From assembly GCA_938082545.1 (NCBI GenBank), contig CALKCL010000014.1:76286-134552 (forward strand): a DNA stretch of 58,267 bases. Reading direction: 5' to 3'. The DNA comes from an uncultured Gammaproteobacteria bacterium (lineage in GTDB: Bacteria; Pseudomonadota; Gammaproteobacteria; Ga0077536). The translations under genes were made by a program, and so were the position numbers. The notes beneath the pieces were generated by a model. It was not told where the DNA came from. It ran no database searches and worked only from the letters and a program-made list of their open reading frames with translations. Of this stretch, positions 17,499 to 27,479 are shown piece after piece; position 1 is the first letter of the stretch; the number at the start of each line of letters is the position of its first letter.

Positions 17499-18767
17499 AT
17501 GCGAATGAGTGAAATAGACAAATCCAATTATTCTGCTGAGCCTCTTATTTACGGAAGGGATGAGTGTGGTAAGTTTCAAGGTTTGATTTCCAAGGCGGCC
17601 TTAACTGTTATCGAGAAGCTTAACAAGGGCGGCTACAATGGCTATCTAGTAGGTGGGGCGGTCCGAGATATTCTACTTGGTAAGACTCCAAAAGACTTTG
17701 ATATAGCGACTGATGCAAGGCCAGAACAAGTTGTAGCATTGTTTAAGAACAGTCGAATGATTGGTCGACGGTTCCGTATTGTTCATGTGCGCCTTGGGCG
17801 CGAGATCATTGAAGTAGCCACTTTTCGAGCAGCACATAGCCAGTCTTCAGCCTCTGCAAAGACATCAACGGACGGACAATTACTTCGGGATAATGTGTAT
17901 GGTCGCTTCGAGGATGATGTTTGGAGACGTGATTTTACAATTAACGCTTTGTACTATGATATTCGTGACTCTTCTGTCATCGATTACGTAGGCGGTGTTC
18001 GTGATTTGAGGTCTAATATCCTTCGACTGATTGGCGATCCTGAGGTTAGGTATCGTGAGGATCCCGTGCGAATGCTGCGGGCAATTCGTTTTGCGGCGAA
18101 ATTAAATTTCAAGATTACACCTTCCGCAAGTATTCCTATCTCTTCTTTGGCTTATCTACTGCAAGAGATTTCCCCGGCTCGATTATTTGATGAGTCGTTG
18201 AAACTCTTCAGCTCGGGATACGCCTATGACTGTTATAAAGGACTAGTAGAGCATGATCTATTCCGTCACTTGTATTCGGTCGGTGGCGAGCTTAATCAAT
18301 CAGATTCATTTGATAATAAATTTGTTCTTAGCGCGCTTGAGAATACGGATAGAAGAATTAAAGACGGGAAAAGTGTCAACCCTGCTTTCTTAATAGCTGT
18401 GTTTTTATGGAGCACTATGCAGCGGTATTATAGCGAGTATCAGCGAAATGGTTTGCCGGCCAGAGTCGCTTTATTAAATGCATCTGATCGAACAATTTCA
18501 GCTCAGATAACGCAACTCTCCATTCCCAAAAGACTTACGCTGGCAGTTAGAGAAATTTGGGAACTTCAGAGTCGTTTTTTTAAGCGGACGCCTAAGCGAG
18601 CTAACCGTCTTTACTATCATCCAAGGTTTCGCGCAGCATACGATTTTCTCGTGCTGAGATCGGTAAATGAGGCTGATCTAAAGGTGCTTGGTGACTGGTG
18701 GACTCTATACCAAGAAGTCGATGAGACGCAGCGTAAAAATTTATTTGGGGAAATAGAGACCCACTAG
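17499..18767 (+). CDS. pcnB: Poly(A) polymerase I
   Basis: Adds 3' poly(A) tails that promote RNA decay. The nucleotidyltransferase head is clear: YLVGGAVRDILLG (about residues 49-61), KDFDIATDARPEQV with the metal-binding Asp-x-Asp, RRFRIVHVRLG, then VWRRDFTINALYYD and GDPEVRYREDPVRMLRAIRFAAKL. The long form with the basic C-terminal region (KRTPKRANRLYYHPRFRAAYDFL) separates PcnB from CCA-adding enzymes. Two ATGs, codons 1 and 3, are both possible starts. folK follows after 26 bases, the classic pcnB-folK pair. Confidence 0.95.
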   Translation: MRMSEIDKSNYSAEPLIYGRDECGKFQGLISKAALTVIEKLNKGGYNGYLVGGAVRDILLGKTPKDFDIATDARPEQVVALFKNSRMIGRRFRIVHVRLGREIIEVATFRAAHSQSSASAKTSTDGQLLRDNVYGRFEDDVWRRDFTINALYYDIRDSSVIDYVGGVRDLRSNILRLIGDPEVRYREDPVRMLRAIRFAAKLNFKITPSASIPISSLAYLLQEISPARLFDESLKLFSSGYAYDCYKGLVEHDLFRHLYSVGGELNQSDSFDNKFVLSALENTDRRIKDGKSVNPAFLIAVFLWSTMQRYYSEYQRNGLPARVALLNASDRTISAQITQLSIPKRLTLAVREIWELQSRFFKRTPKRANRLYYHPRFRAAYDFLVLRSVNEADLKVLGDWWTLYQEVDETQRKNLFGEIETH

Positions 18768-18793
18768 AGGCACTAGATCGAGAGGACCTTACT

Positions 18794-19288
18794 TTGACCA
18801 AAGATGTATTAGCCTACATAGGGCTGGGTAGCAACTTGAATAACCCTTTGGTTCAAGTCACACATGCTCTAGAGACTCTGGGCTCTATGGAAGGGATTTC
18901 TATTTTGGAGACTTCTCAGTTCTACACCAGCCCTGCTATGGGAGGGCCTGCAGATCAATCTGATTATGTGAATGCGGTGACAGCTTTAAGGACAGTTCTT
19001 AGTCCCAGGAACTTGTTGCAGCAACTGCAACTTCTGGAACGTTTGCAAGGGCGCAAAAGAGGTCCAAGATGGGGCCCGAGGATTATAGATCTTGATATAC
19101 TTCTCTATGGTGACAAGACTATTGACGAGAAAGATTTTCAAGTACCACATATCAGCTTGCATCAGCGAGCCTTCGTTCTTATCCCTTTGTTTGAGATAGC
19201 TCCTGATTTAATAATGCCTAATCATGGTAAGTTGTCGCGCCTAGTAGATACACTTGATTCTGATGAACTACAATTAGTCAGAAATTAG
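18794..19288 (+). CDS. folK: HPPK (2-amino-4-hydroxy-6-hydroxymethyldihydropteridine pyrophosphokinase)
   Basis: Transfers pyrophosphate from ATP to 6-hydroxymethyl-dihydropterin in folate synthesis. Visible motifs are YIGLGSNL at the front, the pterin/ATP segment GPRWGPRIIDLDILLYG and VPHISLHQRAFVLIPL. Length 164 is typical. There is no ATG at the front; a TTG preceded by GAGAGGA with about seven bases of spacing fits family alignments. It follows pcnB, and panC follows, but panB, the gene usually found between them, is absent. Confidence 0.95.
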   Translation: MTKDVLAYIGLGSNLNNPLVQVTHALETLGSMEGISILETSQFYTSPAMGGPADQSDYVNAVTALRTVLSPRNLLQQLQLLERLQGRKRGPRWGPRIIDLDILLYGDKTIDEKDFQVPHISLHQRAFVLIPLFEIAPDLIMPNHGKLSRLVDTLDSDELQLVRN

Positions 19289-19373
19289 CAAGATGCTTTC
19301 CTTGCAAAGTGTAGCTATTTCTAACGAGTATAAAATACTTGATCCAATGAAAAGAGGTTTAACAGTAAGTAAT

Positions 19374-20225
19374 ATGGACGTGATTTTCGATCTGAAGAGT
19401 TTGCGGGAAAAAATATATTTTTGGAAAAAAGATGGGCTATCAATTTCATTCGTTCCTACCATGGGCAATTTGCATGCTGGTCATTTGTCTTTGATTTCTG
19501 GTGCATCGGAGAAAGCGGACAAAACTGTAGTGAGTATTTTTGTTAATCCTATCCAGTTCGGGCATGGAGAGGACTATGAAAAATACCCAAGCACTCTGGA
19601 TCACGATTTATCTAAACTGACCGATGAATCTGTCGATATGGTATTTGCTCCTAATTTGAATGAGCTATATCCAGGTGGTATCGAGAGTGATACGCGAGTA
19701 ACTATTCCGGCTCTTTCTGAAACTCTCTGCGGGGAGTTTCGGCCGGGGCATTTTTCCGGGGTGGCTACTGTGGTGATCAAGTTGTTTAATAATGTGCAGC
19801 CGGATTTCGCTTTTTTTGGAGAAAAAGATTTCCAACAAATACTCGTTATTCGTCGCATGGTCGAAGATCTTCTTTTGCCAACTGAGGTCGTGAGCATGCC
19901 GATAATTAGAGAAAATGACGGGCTTGCAATGAGCTCACGGAATAGTTATCTCAGTAAATTTGAGAGAGCCTGCTCCGTCGAAATATACTCGGTCCTTGTG
20001 CAAGCCGCGGAGGCACTAAAGGAGGGCTTTATAAGTATTGATGAAATTGAAAATCAATCCGTGTCCTCACTTGTCCAGAAAGGGTTCGAGGTGGAGTACT
20101 GCTCGGTCAGACATTCAACAGACTTAGCTATCCCTTCGGCGAGAAATAAAAGTTTGGTAATTCTTGTAGCCGCTTGGTTGGGAGATACTCGCTTAATCGA
20201 CAACATCAGGGTAAATTTGGCTTAA
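19374..20225 (+). CDS. panC: Pantothenate synthetase
   Basis: Joins pantoate and beta-alanine with ATP to make pantothenate, the coenzyme A precursor. The 283 residues from MDVIFDLKSLRE match the E. coli length. Signatures are FVPTMGNLHAGHLSL (the HIGH-like HAGH), VSIFVNPIQFG, RPGHFSGVATVV, FFGEKDFQQ and AMSSRNSYLS. The frame opens 27 codons earlier, but those residues are unlike PanC. The ribosome site is weak. panB and panD are not next to it. Confidence 0.95.
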   Translation: MDVIFDLKSLREKIYFWKKDGLSISFVPTMGNLHAGHLSLISGASEKADKTVVSIFVNPIQFGHGEDYEKYPSTLDHDLSKLTDESVDMVFAPNLNELYPGGIESDTRVTIPALSETLCGEFRPGHFSGVATVVIKLFNNVQPDFAFFGEKDFQQILVIRRMVEDLLLPTEVVSMPIIRENDGLAMSSRNSYLSKFERACSVEIYSVLVQAAEALKEGFISIDEIENQSVSSLVQKGFEVEYCSVRHSTDLAIPSARNKSLVILVAAWLGDTRLIDNIRVNLA

Positions 20226-20321
20226 ATTTTTGGAGCAATAAGAAAAATAATCCTAGTCTAGAAAGATAGTGGGTTACTATGCACGTAACGGACCATTCAT
20301 TGGTTCATTAGAGGTTTTTTT

Positions 20322-21671
20322 ATGAGTGAAGGGTTGTTTGTCAAGACGTTTGGTTGCCAGATGAACGAGTATGATTCAGGGAAAATGGTCGACTTACTAG
20401 AAGAATCTTGTAATCTGTCTTTGGTGGATTCCCCTGAAAAAGCACGGGTTGTGCTTGTGAACACCTGCTCGGTCAGGGATAAAGCACAAGAGAAATTGTT
20501 CCATCAATTAGGTCGATGGGCACTACTGAAAAAAAATAACCCAAGTATGATTATAGCGGTTGGAGGTTGTGTCGCCAGTCAAGAAGGCGAACAGATATGG
20601 AAACGAGCGCCTTATGTAGATATTGTTTTTGGCCCTCAGACTTTGCACCGGCTACCTGAATTGATCGGAAGAGTGAAATCTGAGAATAAACCCGTCATAG
20701 ATGTTAGTTTTCCAGAAATCGAGAAATTTGATCGGTTACCTGCATCTAAGAAGTCAAGTGCTAGTGCCTATGTGTCGATCATGGAGGGGTGCAGTAAGTA
20801 TTGCAGTTTCTGTGTCGTCCCTTACACCCGTGGAGAGGAATTCAGTCGCCCATTCGATGATGTTATTTCAGAAATTCACGATATGGCAACAAGAGGAGTA
20901 CGAGAGGTTGTTCTTTTAGGCCAGAATGTCAATGCTTATCGCGGCCCTATGTTTGGAGGGAAAATTGTTGATCTATCAGCACTTATAAGGATCATAGCCG
21001 CTATTGACGGGATTGATCGAATTCGTTTTACAACGTCACACCCGATTGAGTTTACTGATAGATTAATAGCTGCATACCAAGACGTACCTGAATTGGCAAA
21101 CCAACTGCATCTTCCTGTTCAAAGTGGATCAGATAGAATTCTATCGCTTATGAAGCGCGGCTATATGGTTGCGGAATATAAGTCGATTATCCGGAAGCTC
21201 AGGAAAGTACGACCAGATATTTCAATATCGTCAGATTTCATAATAGGGTTCCCTGGGGAGACACATGAAGATTTTGAAGACACACTGCGATTGATTACCG
21301 ATGTCGGTTTTGATCAATCTTTTAGCTTCATATACAGTGCCCGTCCAGGGACGCCTGCTGCAAGCCTAGTAGATGATGTCCCTATGGTAGAGAAAAAACA
21401 TCGGCTAGCCATTCTTCAAAGAGAGGTGCTTAGACTTGCCCAAGAGCATAGTAAAGCCATGATTGGCAGCACCCAAAAAGTTCTAATTACGGGGCGTTCC
21501 AAGAAAGACCCAGAGGCACTGACCGGACGTACTGAAAACCAGAGGGCGGTTAATTTTGCAGCGGAGGCCAGTCTCATTGGACACTTTGTAGACGTACTAA
21601 TAACTGAAGCTCTTCCAAACTCCCTCAGGGGTACATACCTATCTGAAAAAATTGCGAGCACTCCTGTATGA
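20322..21671 (+). CDS. miaB: tRNA-2-methylthio-N6-isopentenyladenosine synthase MiaB
   Basis: Radical-SAM methylthiotransferase that adds a methylthio group to i6A37 of tRNAs. It needs two [4Fe-4S] clusters, and both sets of ligands are seen: Cys12, Cys49 and Cys83 in the N-terminal UPF0004 domain, and the radical-SAM CxxxCxxC at Cys157/161/164, the same numbering as E. coli. The C-terminal TRAM domain follows [20 protein letters not shown] lies seven bases before the ATG. Its stop overlaps the phoH start by four bases; miaB-phoH-ybeY-corC-lnt is a conserved operon. Confidence 0.97.
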   Translation: MSEGLFVKTFGCQMNEYDSGKMVDLLEESCNLSLVDSPEKARVVLVNTCSVRDKAQEKLFHQLGRWALLKKNNPSMIIAVGGCVASQEGEQIWKRAPYVDIVFGPQTLHRLPELIGRVKSENKPVIDVSFPEIEKFDRLPASKKSSASAYVSIMEGCSKYCSFCVVPYTRGEEFSRPFDDVISEIHDMATRGVREVVLLGQNVNAYRGPMFGGKIVDLSALIRIIAAIDGIDRIRFTTSHPIEFTDRLIAAYQDVPELANQLHLPVQSGSDRILSLMKRGYMVAEYKSIIRKLRKVRPDISISSDFIIGFPGETHEDFEDTLRLITDVGFDQSFSFIYSARPGTPAASLVDDVPMVEKKHRLAILQREVLRLAQEHSKAMIGSTQKVLITGRSKKDPEALTGRTENQRAVNFAAEASLIGHFVDVLITEALPNSLRGTYLSEKIASTPV

Positions 21672-22618
21672 CAGTAGCTAACGACGAGGTCTTGTTTCAC
21701 TCTGCCAATAATACTCGCTTGGCCAATCTACGCGGACAGTTTGATGAGAACATCAAGCTAATAGAAAGTGGCATTGACGTTGAAATCGGGAGTCATGGAA
21801 GTTCTTTCTTTTGTTCAGGCACAGAGACTTTGGTGGAATGTGCGAAGCAAATACTATGTAATTTATATGAGTTAGCTGCATCGAGACCTGTGCGCGCTGA
21901 TGATGTGCATTTGGAAATTAGAAATGCTGGAGCTGATGAGCCTGGAATACTTGTTCCCGATCAAAGTATTCAGGCGGGGAAGTCGCTGATCAAGGCGCGT
22001 GGCGCTAATCAGAAGCGTTATTTGAGCGCCATAAAATCATATGATATCAGCTTCGGTGTAGGGCCAGCTGGTACAGGGAAGACTTATTTGGCGGTCGCAG
22101 CGGCAGTCGATGCTCTTGAACATGACCGAGTACGTCGGATTTGTTTAGTGCGCCCTGCTGTAGAGGCGGGTGAACGTCTAGGTTTTCTACCTGGGGACAT
22201 GGCTCAAAAGATCGATCCGTACTTGCGCCCATTGTATGACGCGCTTTATGAAATGTTAGGGTTCGAGAAAGTTGCGATGCTTGTTGAGAGAAATATTATT
22301 GAAATAGCACCGCTTGCTTTCATGCGCGGCCGGACTCTAAACGAGTCTTTTGTGATCTTAGACGAAGCTCAGAATACTACTACGGAACAAATGAAAATGT
22401 TTTTAACTCGCCTTGGGTTTGGATCACAGGCTGTGGTGACTGGAGATGTTACACAGATTGACTTGCCTCGTGGTCGAGAGTCTGGGCTAAAAGAAGCTCT
22501 TGCTGTGTTGAAAAATGTACCTGGAATGAGTTTTACTTTTTTTAAGTCTAAGGACGTTGTGCGCCATTCACTAGTAGCTAAAATTTTGGATGCATATGCT
22601 ACTCATGAGGAAAAATAA
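21668..22618 (+). CDS. ybeZ: PhoH-like ATPase (YbeZ)
   Basis: P-loop ATPase of the PhoH family that works with the ribosome-processing nuclease YbeY. Walker A is GPAGTGKT (residues 132-139) and Walker B is [10 protein letters not shown]. Other family blocks are [30 protein letters not shown] and [13 protein letters not shown]. The 316 residues are slightly shorter than in E. coli. It starts inside the miaB stop (ATGA) and is followed by ybeY after 30 bases. Confidence 0.95.
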   Translation: MTVANDEVLFHSANNTRLANLRGQFDENIKLIESGIDVEIGSHGSSFFCSGTETLVECAKQILCNLYELAASRPVRADDVHLEIRNAGADEPGILVPDQSIQAGKSLIKARGANQKRYLSAIKSYDISFGVGPAGTGKTYLAVAAAVDALEHDRVRRICLVRPAVEAGERLGFLPGDMAQKIDPYLRPLYDALYEMLGFEKVAMLVERNIIEIAPLAFMRGRTLNESFVILDEAQNTTTEQMKMFLTRLGFGSQAVVTGDVTQIDLPRGRESGLKEALAVLKNVPGMSFTFFKSKDVVRHSLVAKILDAYATHEEK

Positions 22619-22648
22619 ACACCGTCTTATAGAAAAGCTATTCGTCCA

Positions 22649-23101
22649 ATGAAAAAGGACTTTTTTGTTGACCTTCAAATAACTGTAGGTTTGAAGAACA
22701 CTCTTACGAAAGAGTTTTTTACCTCTATTGTAGATGCAACCTTAGATGACAAGAGAGCCGGAAGCGAACTGACCATCCGTATAGTTTCTCTTGAAGAATC
22801 TGCTTATCTAAACAAGAAGTACCGCAAAAAAGAAGGGCCTACTAATGTTTTATCGTTCGTCTCAGAAGGTGCCGAGAAGATCGTACCAGACTTTCTGGGG
22901 GATTTAGTGGTCTGTGCACCAGTTGTAAACGAAGAGGCCTGCCAACAAGGGAAAAATATCGAAGCTCATTGGGCACATATGATAGTACACGGTGTCTTAC
23001 ATTTACTTGGCTTAGACCATCAAGATAGTTACCAAGCAGAAGCTATGGAAAACCGTGAACGCAGTATACTATCCAATCTAGGTTATCCTGATCCTTATTG
23101 A
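22649..23101 (+). CDS. ybeY: Endoribonuclease YbeY (rRNA maturation and ribosome quality control)
   Basis: Zinc-dependent RNase needed for 16S rRNA 3'-end maturation. The three zinc-binding histidines lie in MIVHGVLHLLGLDH, and TNVLSF with FLGDLVVCAP are further family signatures. Length 150 is normal. It sits between phoH and corC as in E. coli. Confidence 0.96.
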   Translation: MKKDFFVDLQITVGLKNTLTKEFFTSIVDATLDDKRAGSELTIRIVSLEESAYLNKKYRKKEGPTNVLSFVSEGAEKIVPDFLGDLVVCAPVVNEEACQQGKNIEAHWAHMIVHGVLHLLGLDHQDSYQAEAMENRERSILSNLGYPDPY

Positions 23102-23125
23102 ACAATCTAGGAAAGTACGATTTTA

Positions 23126-24049
23126 ATGAATTTGGTTTTTATGAGAATAATACGGTTTGTGAATAGATTGCTCCGATTATTCTTCGTCGCTGGAAGAGTA
23201 ATGAGATTTTTACGGTCGTTCTCTATCCGTGCTTTACAAACAACTGAAAATGCTAAACAGGTTCTAATCAATCAACTACATGAAGCTGAGAAGAATAATG
23301 TAATAGAGCCAGACACTTTCGCTATGATAGAGGGCGCGCTTGTCGTTTCGGATATGCAGGTGCGGGATATAATGATTCCTCGTTCTGATATCGTTTTTAT
23401 AGAGGAAGATGCTCAGCCGAAGGAGTTTCTTCCGAAAATAATTGAAAGCGGACATTCTAGATTCCCTGTTTTTGATGAGGAACATGAGAGTGTCTTAGGA
23501 ATACTCCTTGCTAAGGATCTGCTTTCATTAGCGCTAGATGGCTCTGAAGATTTTTTGATACGTGAAATTATTCGCCCTGTAGCCTTTATTCCTGAAAGTA
23601 AGCGCCTCAATGTCCTATTGAGAGAGTTTCGGTCACGGCGGAATCATCTGGCTGTGGTGGTTGACGAATATAGTAATATTTCTGGGCTTGTGACAATTGA
23701 AGACGTGATTGAGCAGATAGTTGGCGAGATTGACGATGAACATGACTTCACTGAAGAAGATAATATACGACGACACAGGAACAATCGTTTTACTGTCAAA
23801 GCTCGGACTGTTCTAGACGAATTTAATACATATTTTGAAACCGAGTGGGATTCTGATCGTTTCGACACGATTGGAGGTTTGATTATTAGTCAGCTAGGTC
23901 GTCTACCCAGACAAGGAGAAGAAATTGACTATCGAGGGTTTAATTTTAGGGTTCTAAGGGCAGATAGAAGACGGATCCGATTGCTTCGCGTAATGCCTGC
24001 ATCGATGGATAAAGATGGACTTTCTAAGTCAGAAGAATCGATTAGCTGA
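23126..24049 (+). CDS. corC: CorC-type CBS-domain protein
   Basis: The 307-residue protein has two CBS domains (VRDIMIPRSDIVFIEED and SRFPVFDEEHESVLGILLAKDLL, then VAFIPESKRLNVLLREF and HLAVVVDEYSNISGLVTIEDVIEQIVGEI across residues about 78-205) and a C-terminal CorC/HlyC transporter-associated domain. It has been linked to magnesium/cobalt efflux. The N-terminal 25 residues are hydrophobic and basic, unlike the E. coli start; an ATG at codon 6 is an alternative start. The stop overlaps the lnt ATG by one base. Confidence 0.92.
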   Translation: MNLVFMRIIRFVNRLLRLFFVAGRVMRFLRSFSIRALQTTENAKQVLINQLHEAEKNNVIEPDTFAMIEGALVVSDMQVRDIMIPRSDIVFIEEDAQPKEFLPKIIESGHSRFPVFDEEHESVLGILLAKDLLSLALDGSEDFLIREIIRPVAFIPESKRLNVLLREFRSRRNHLAVVVDEYSNISGLVTIEDVIEQIVGEIDDEHDFTEEDNIRRHRNNRFTVKARTVLDEFNTYFETEWDSDRFDTIGGLIISQLGRLPRQGEEIDYRGFNFRVLRADRRRIRLLRVMPASMDKDGLSKSEESIS

Positions 24050-25536
24050 TGAGTAAGTTTGTCGCTGCAGCCTTGTCTTTGGTTGCGGGCTTAATGCTGC
24101 CTTTTTCTTTCGCACCTTATAACATCTGGTATATAGCAATTATTTCACCTGCTGTTTTTGTTGCTATCGTAAAGCTTCAGCCTCTAAAAGAAAGCTGTCT
24201 AATAGGATGGCTTTATGGAGTTGGATTTTTTGGTTTCGGAGTGAGTTGGATACATATTAGCCTTCATCAATTTGGCGTTCCTAACTACTTTTTTTCAATT
24301 GGGCTGACCGGCATCTTCGTAGCTTTGATGGCTACATACCTGATGTTCTACTCTTGGGTGTTAAAGTTATTCTTAGTTCGAGGTGTGCCTTTAGTCTTAA
24401 TAGCTCCTGCACTTTGGCTTTTGATGGAGTATCTACGGGGGTCTATGTTTACCGGTTTTCCATGGCTTATTCTGGGTTATAGTCAAATCGACTCAATCCT
24501 TGGGGGCTACATTCCTTTAGTTGGTGCTTTGGGCTGCTCTTGGGTAGTACTAACTCTTTCGGTCTTGCTTGCAACCTATTTCTGTTCTGCAGAAAAGCCA
24601 ATTTTTCGTACCACTATTTTTATCTCTATATTGCTCTCATCAGGATGGGGTCTATCTAAGTTTGAACAGACATATTCTGATGGAAAACTTCTAGAGGTGG
24701 CTTTGATCCAAGGTGCAGTACCACAGAACATAAAATGGCATAAAAATGTTCGCGGGCCATCGATTTTACACTACAGGGAATTAACCGAGGACTATTGGGA
24801 TACGGATTTAATTATCTGGCCCGAGACAGCAATTCCGGCGTTTAAGAATGAAGTAATGGACACTATCTCTCTGTTAACGAGTAAGGCTATTAAAGAGGAC
24901 ACTACTCTGATGTTTGGGCTTCCGACAGTTGGCGGTGAGGGAATTCATTACAATAGTCTATTGGCCGTGGGCGTGAACCCGGGCGCATACCATAAAAGGC
25001 ATTTAGTTCCTTTTGGTGAGTATTTCCCGTTGGGGAATTATGTCCGCGGATTACTAAGTCGACTCAGCATTCCAATGTCTGATTTTACTCCTGGGAGTCT
25101 CAAACAACCTGGTTTTTATCTTGGAGATAAACTCGTTGGGCTATCTATTTGTTATGAAGCCGCTTTTAGCGCTTTGATTCTAGAGCCAACTCCAGCTGCA
25201 AGGCTGCTGATTAATGTAAGTAATGATGCTTGGTTCGGACGGAGTATTGCTCAAGATCAGCACCTACAGGTTGCCCAAGCACGAGCTTTAGAGTCTGGCC
25301 GTTATCTATTGCGAGCTACGAATGACGGTATTACAGCGGTTATAGATTATAAGGGTAAAATCGTTGATCGCCTGCCTCAATATGTACCTGGGACGTTAAG
25401 ATCAACGGTCGAACTCAGGCAGGGCAGTACTGTTTTCGTGAAATTTGGTGTTTTCCCATTACTGCTAGTTATATTTACGATGTTTTTTCTTACTGGCTGT
25501 ATACGGATTTTTTCTGAGAGAAATACTGGATTATGA
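24049..25536 (+). CDS. lnt: Apolipoprotein N-acyltransferase
   Basis: Inner-membrane enzyme that adds the third acyl chain to lipoproteins. The first 200 residues form several membrane helices. The periplasmic nitrilase-like domain carries the catalytic triad: Glu in IWPETAIP, Lys in HKRHLVPFGEYFP and Cys in LSICYEAAF, plus NVSNDAWFG. A last helix precedes the C terminus. Length 495 is usual. Its last 47 bases overlap the end of the opposing DUF368 gene. Confidence 0.96.
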   Translation: MSKFVAAALSLVAGLMLPFSFAPYNIWYIAIISPAVFVAIVKLQPLKESCLIGWLYGVGFFGFGVSWIHISLHQFGVPNYFFSIGLTGIFVALMATYLMFYSWVLKLFLVRGVPLVLIAPALWLLMEYLRGSMFTGFPWLILGYSQIDSILGGYIPLVGALGCSWVVLTLSVLLATYFCSAEKPIFRTTIFISILLSSGWGLSKFEQTYSDGKLLEVALIQGAVPQNIKWHKNVRGPSILHYRELTEDYWDTDLIIWPETAIPAFKNEVMDTISLLTSKAIKEDTTLMFGLPTVGGEGIHYNSLLAVGVNPGAYHKRHLVPFGEYFPLGNYVRGLLSRLSIPMSDFTPGSLKQPGFYLGDKLVGLSICYEAAFSALILEPTPAARLLINVSNDAWFGRSIAQDQHLQVAQARALESGRYLLRATNDGITAVIDYKGKIVDRLPQYVPGTLRSTVELRQGSTVFVKFGVFPLLLVIFTMFFLTGCIRIFSERNTGL

Positions 25537-26413
25537 GAATTATAGATAGGCCTATTATGACTAATACTAGACTATAGAGCGTTGTTGAGGATAAGACTGG
25601 TAGTTCTGGGGAGGAAGAAACGAGTCTTAATTTTTCATGGACAGTGGTATAAATTCTTTCCTGAAAAGGCCATATTCGGTAGAGAGACGCCGTTAAAAAA
25701 CCTGCTATGCCTAGTGTGAACGCAGTGGGAAATTTTTTAATTATGGAAGACAACAAGCGAGCAAATAAACATATTCCAACACCGAACCCCAAGATAAAAG
25801 GGATTAGGATTGCAGGCTCAATGTCGCCTATTGCATCCAGTACTACGCTGTATTTCCCTAGCAATAATAGAACAAAAGATCCGGATATTCCTGGGGAGAT
25901 CATTGCGCACGCGCCTAGTATTCCAGTTGCAAAGATAAACAATGGTGTGTCTGGATAATTACTTGGGACGATGCTGAGGACCGTAAATCCCAATGCCAAC
26001 CCCATAGTAAAGAAAAAGAATTTCTTCCAAGTAATAGGTCTGAAAGATCGTAGTAGAAAAATTATTGAGCCTATAATCAGCCCAAAAAACACGCTATATA
26101 TTTTTTCTGGGTGAGAAATAAGTAGCTCTGGTAGAGGCACTACATGAGTGAAAAATATTATGGCCATTACTATTCCAGAGAACAAAGGAATTACAAACAT
26201 AAAATGAGGACGCGCTATAGCGACATCCCACTTTAGCGTAAAGATTGCCCGCAGCCATTTCGTATCGAAGGATTTTATTGCGTTTACGAGTTCGAGGTAG
26301 ATTCCTAGGATAAGCGCCATAGTTGCGCCGGATACTCCTGGAACTACATCAGCAGTTCCCATGACTGCGCCTTGGTAGATCCGAGTGAGGAATGTCTTAG
26401 CTTTCTTGCCCAT
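25490..26413 (-). CDS. DUF368-family polytopic membrane protein (PopT/undecaprenyl-phosphate flippase family)
   Basis: From [14 protein letters not shown] the protein has 307 residues and about eight or nine hydrophobic segments. The family hallmark [21 protein letters not shown] is at residues about 18-38, and a related [15 protein letters not shown] occurs near the middle; DUF368 proteins contain such an internal duplication. Members have recently been tied to recycling of the undecaprenyl-phosphate carrier across the membrane; that is family knowledge, not visible here. The ATG at 26413 overlaps the hemE stop by 17 bases. A TTG at 26449 is less likely. Confidence 0.87.
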   Translation of the reverse strand: MGKKAKTFLTRIYQGAVMGTADVVPGVSGATMALILGIYLELVNAIKSFDTKWLRAIFTLKWDVAIARPHFMFVIPLFSGIVMAIIFFTHVVPLPELLISHPEKIYSVFFGLIIGSIIFLLRSFRPITWKKFFFFTMGLALGFTVLSIVPSNYPDTPLFIFATGILGACAMISPGISGSFVLLLLGKYSVVLDAIGDIEPAILIPFILGFGVGICLFARLLSSIIKKFPTAFTLGIAGFLTASLYRIWPFQERIYTTVHEKLRLVSSSPELPVLSSTTLYSLVLVIIGLSIILIIQYFSQKKSVYSQ

Positions 26414-27446
26414 GAAATTTCTGGCTATATGTATGGACTGTTGAGACAAGCGCCTCTACGTTTTCAGGAGGAACTTCTGGAGTAATCCCATGCCCTAGAT
26501 TGAAAATATGCCCCGAACCAAAGCCAAACTTGTCAAGTATCTTCTTGGCCTCTTCAGCGACTATTTCTGGGGTAGTGAGCATAATTGCTGGATCAAGGTT
26601 TCCTTGTAATGCTACTTTGCCCCCAATAAGATTTTTAGCAATAGAGATATCTGTTGTCCAGTCGAGCCCTACCGCTGTGCATTGAGTTTCTCCTATGGAC
26701 TCTAGCCATAGCCCCCCTCCTTTTGTAAAGAGGATTGTAGGGATTTTATATTTAGTGAGTTTTTGAACAATAGTCCGCATATAGTGTAGAGAGAATATTT
26801 CATAAGCATCAGTCGATAGTATCCCTCCCCAGCTATCAAATATCATGATCGCATCAGCGCCAGCTGAAATTTGCGCTTCTAAATAAAGCGTTACTGATTC
26901 AGTGAGTTTGCTAAGAAGCAGGTGCATAGCTTCTTGATTACTGTATGCAAGTTTTTTTATTTTTGCGAAGTCCCGACTTCCTGCACCTTCCACCATATAA
27001 GCTGCGAGAGTCCAGGGGCTTCCCGCAAAGCCAATCAGTGGTACCTTGTCGTTTAGAGCTTTCTTAGAAAGCCTTATGGCCTCCATTACGTAGCCAAGAT
27101 CTTTTTCGGGGTCTGGGATGGATAAAGCTTTTATTTCGTTAAAGCTTTTTAGCGGCCGTGAAAAAACGGGGCCAATTTTTTCTTGGAGACTAAGCCCTAG
27201 CCCCATTGCGTCTGGGATGGTGAGAATGTCCGAAAAAATTATTGCTGCATCAAGGTCGAATCTTTGCAACGGTTGCATCGTCACTTCACAGCAAAGCTCG
27301 GGATTCTTACACAAGGTAAGAAAGTCTCCTGCTTTTTCTCGGGTGGCTCTATATTCTGGAAGATAGCGACCGGCTTGCCGCATGATCCATATAGGCGTCT
27401 TATCGACAGGTTGTCGATTTAAGGCACGTAGAAATCTATCTTTCAT
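26397..27446 (-). CDS. hemE: Uroporphyrinogen decarboxylase
   Basis: Removes four carboxyl groups from uroporphyrinogen III on the way to haem. Both PROSITE-type signatures are present: [16 protein letters not shown] (about residues 20-35) and [16 protein letters not shown], along with [13 protein letters not shown], which holds the substrate-binding Asp. Length 349 is normal. It follows gltD by 33 bases; gltBD-hemE is a conserved order in Pseudomonas-like genomes. Confidence 0.97.
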   Translation of the reverse strand: MKDRFLRALNRQPVDKTPIWIMRQAGRYLPEYRATREKAGDFLTLCKNPELCCEVTMQPLQRFDLDAAIIFSDILTIPDAMGLGLSLQEKIGPVFSRPLKSFNEIKALSIPDPEKDLGYVMEAIRLSKKALNDKVPLIGFAGSPWTLAAYMVEGAGSRDFAKIKKLAYSNQEAMHLLLSKLTESVTLYLEAQISAGADAIMIFDSWGGILSTDAYEIFSLHYMRTIVQKLTKYKIPTILFTKGGGLWLESIGETQCTAVGLDWTTDISIAKNLIGGKVALQGNLDPAIMLTTPEIVAEEAKKILDKFGFGSGHIFNLGHGITPEVPPENVEALVSTVHTYSQKFHGQES

Positions 27447-27479
27447 AACGGCTGAGGTCTTGACTTCATAATCGCTCTT

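Noticed and set aside
19293-19373. Upstream extension of panC as a remnant of panB
   Set aside because: The 27 residues show no PanB motif, and the chosen ATG gives exactly the usual PanC length.
20226-20321. Terminator between panC and miaB
   Set aside because: Only a weak GGACC/GGTTC pairing with wobble is present and no T-run follows it before the miaB ribosome site.
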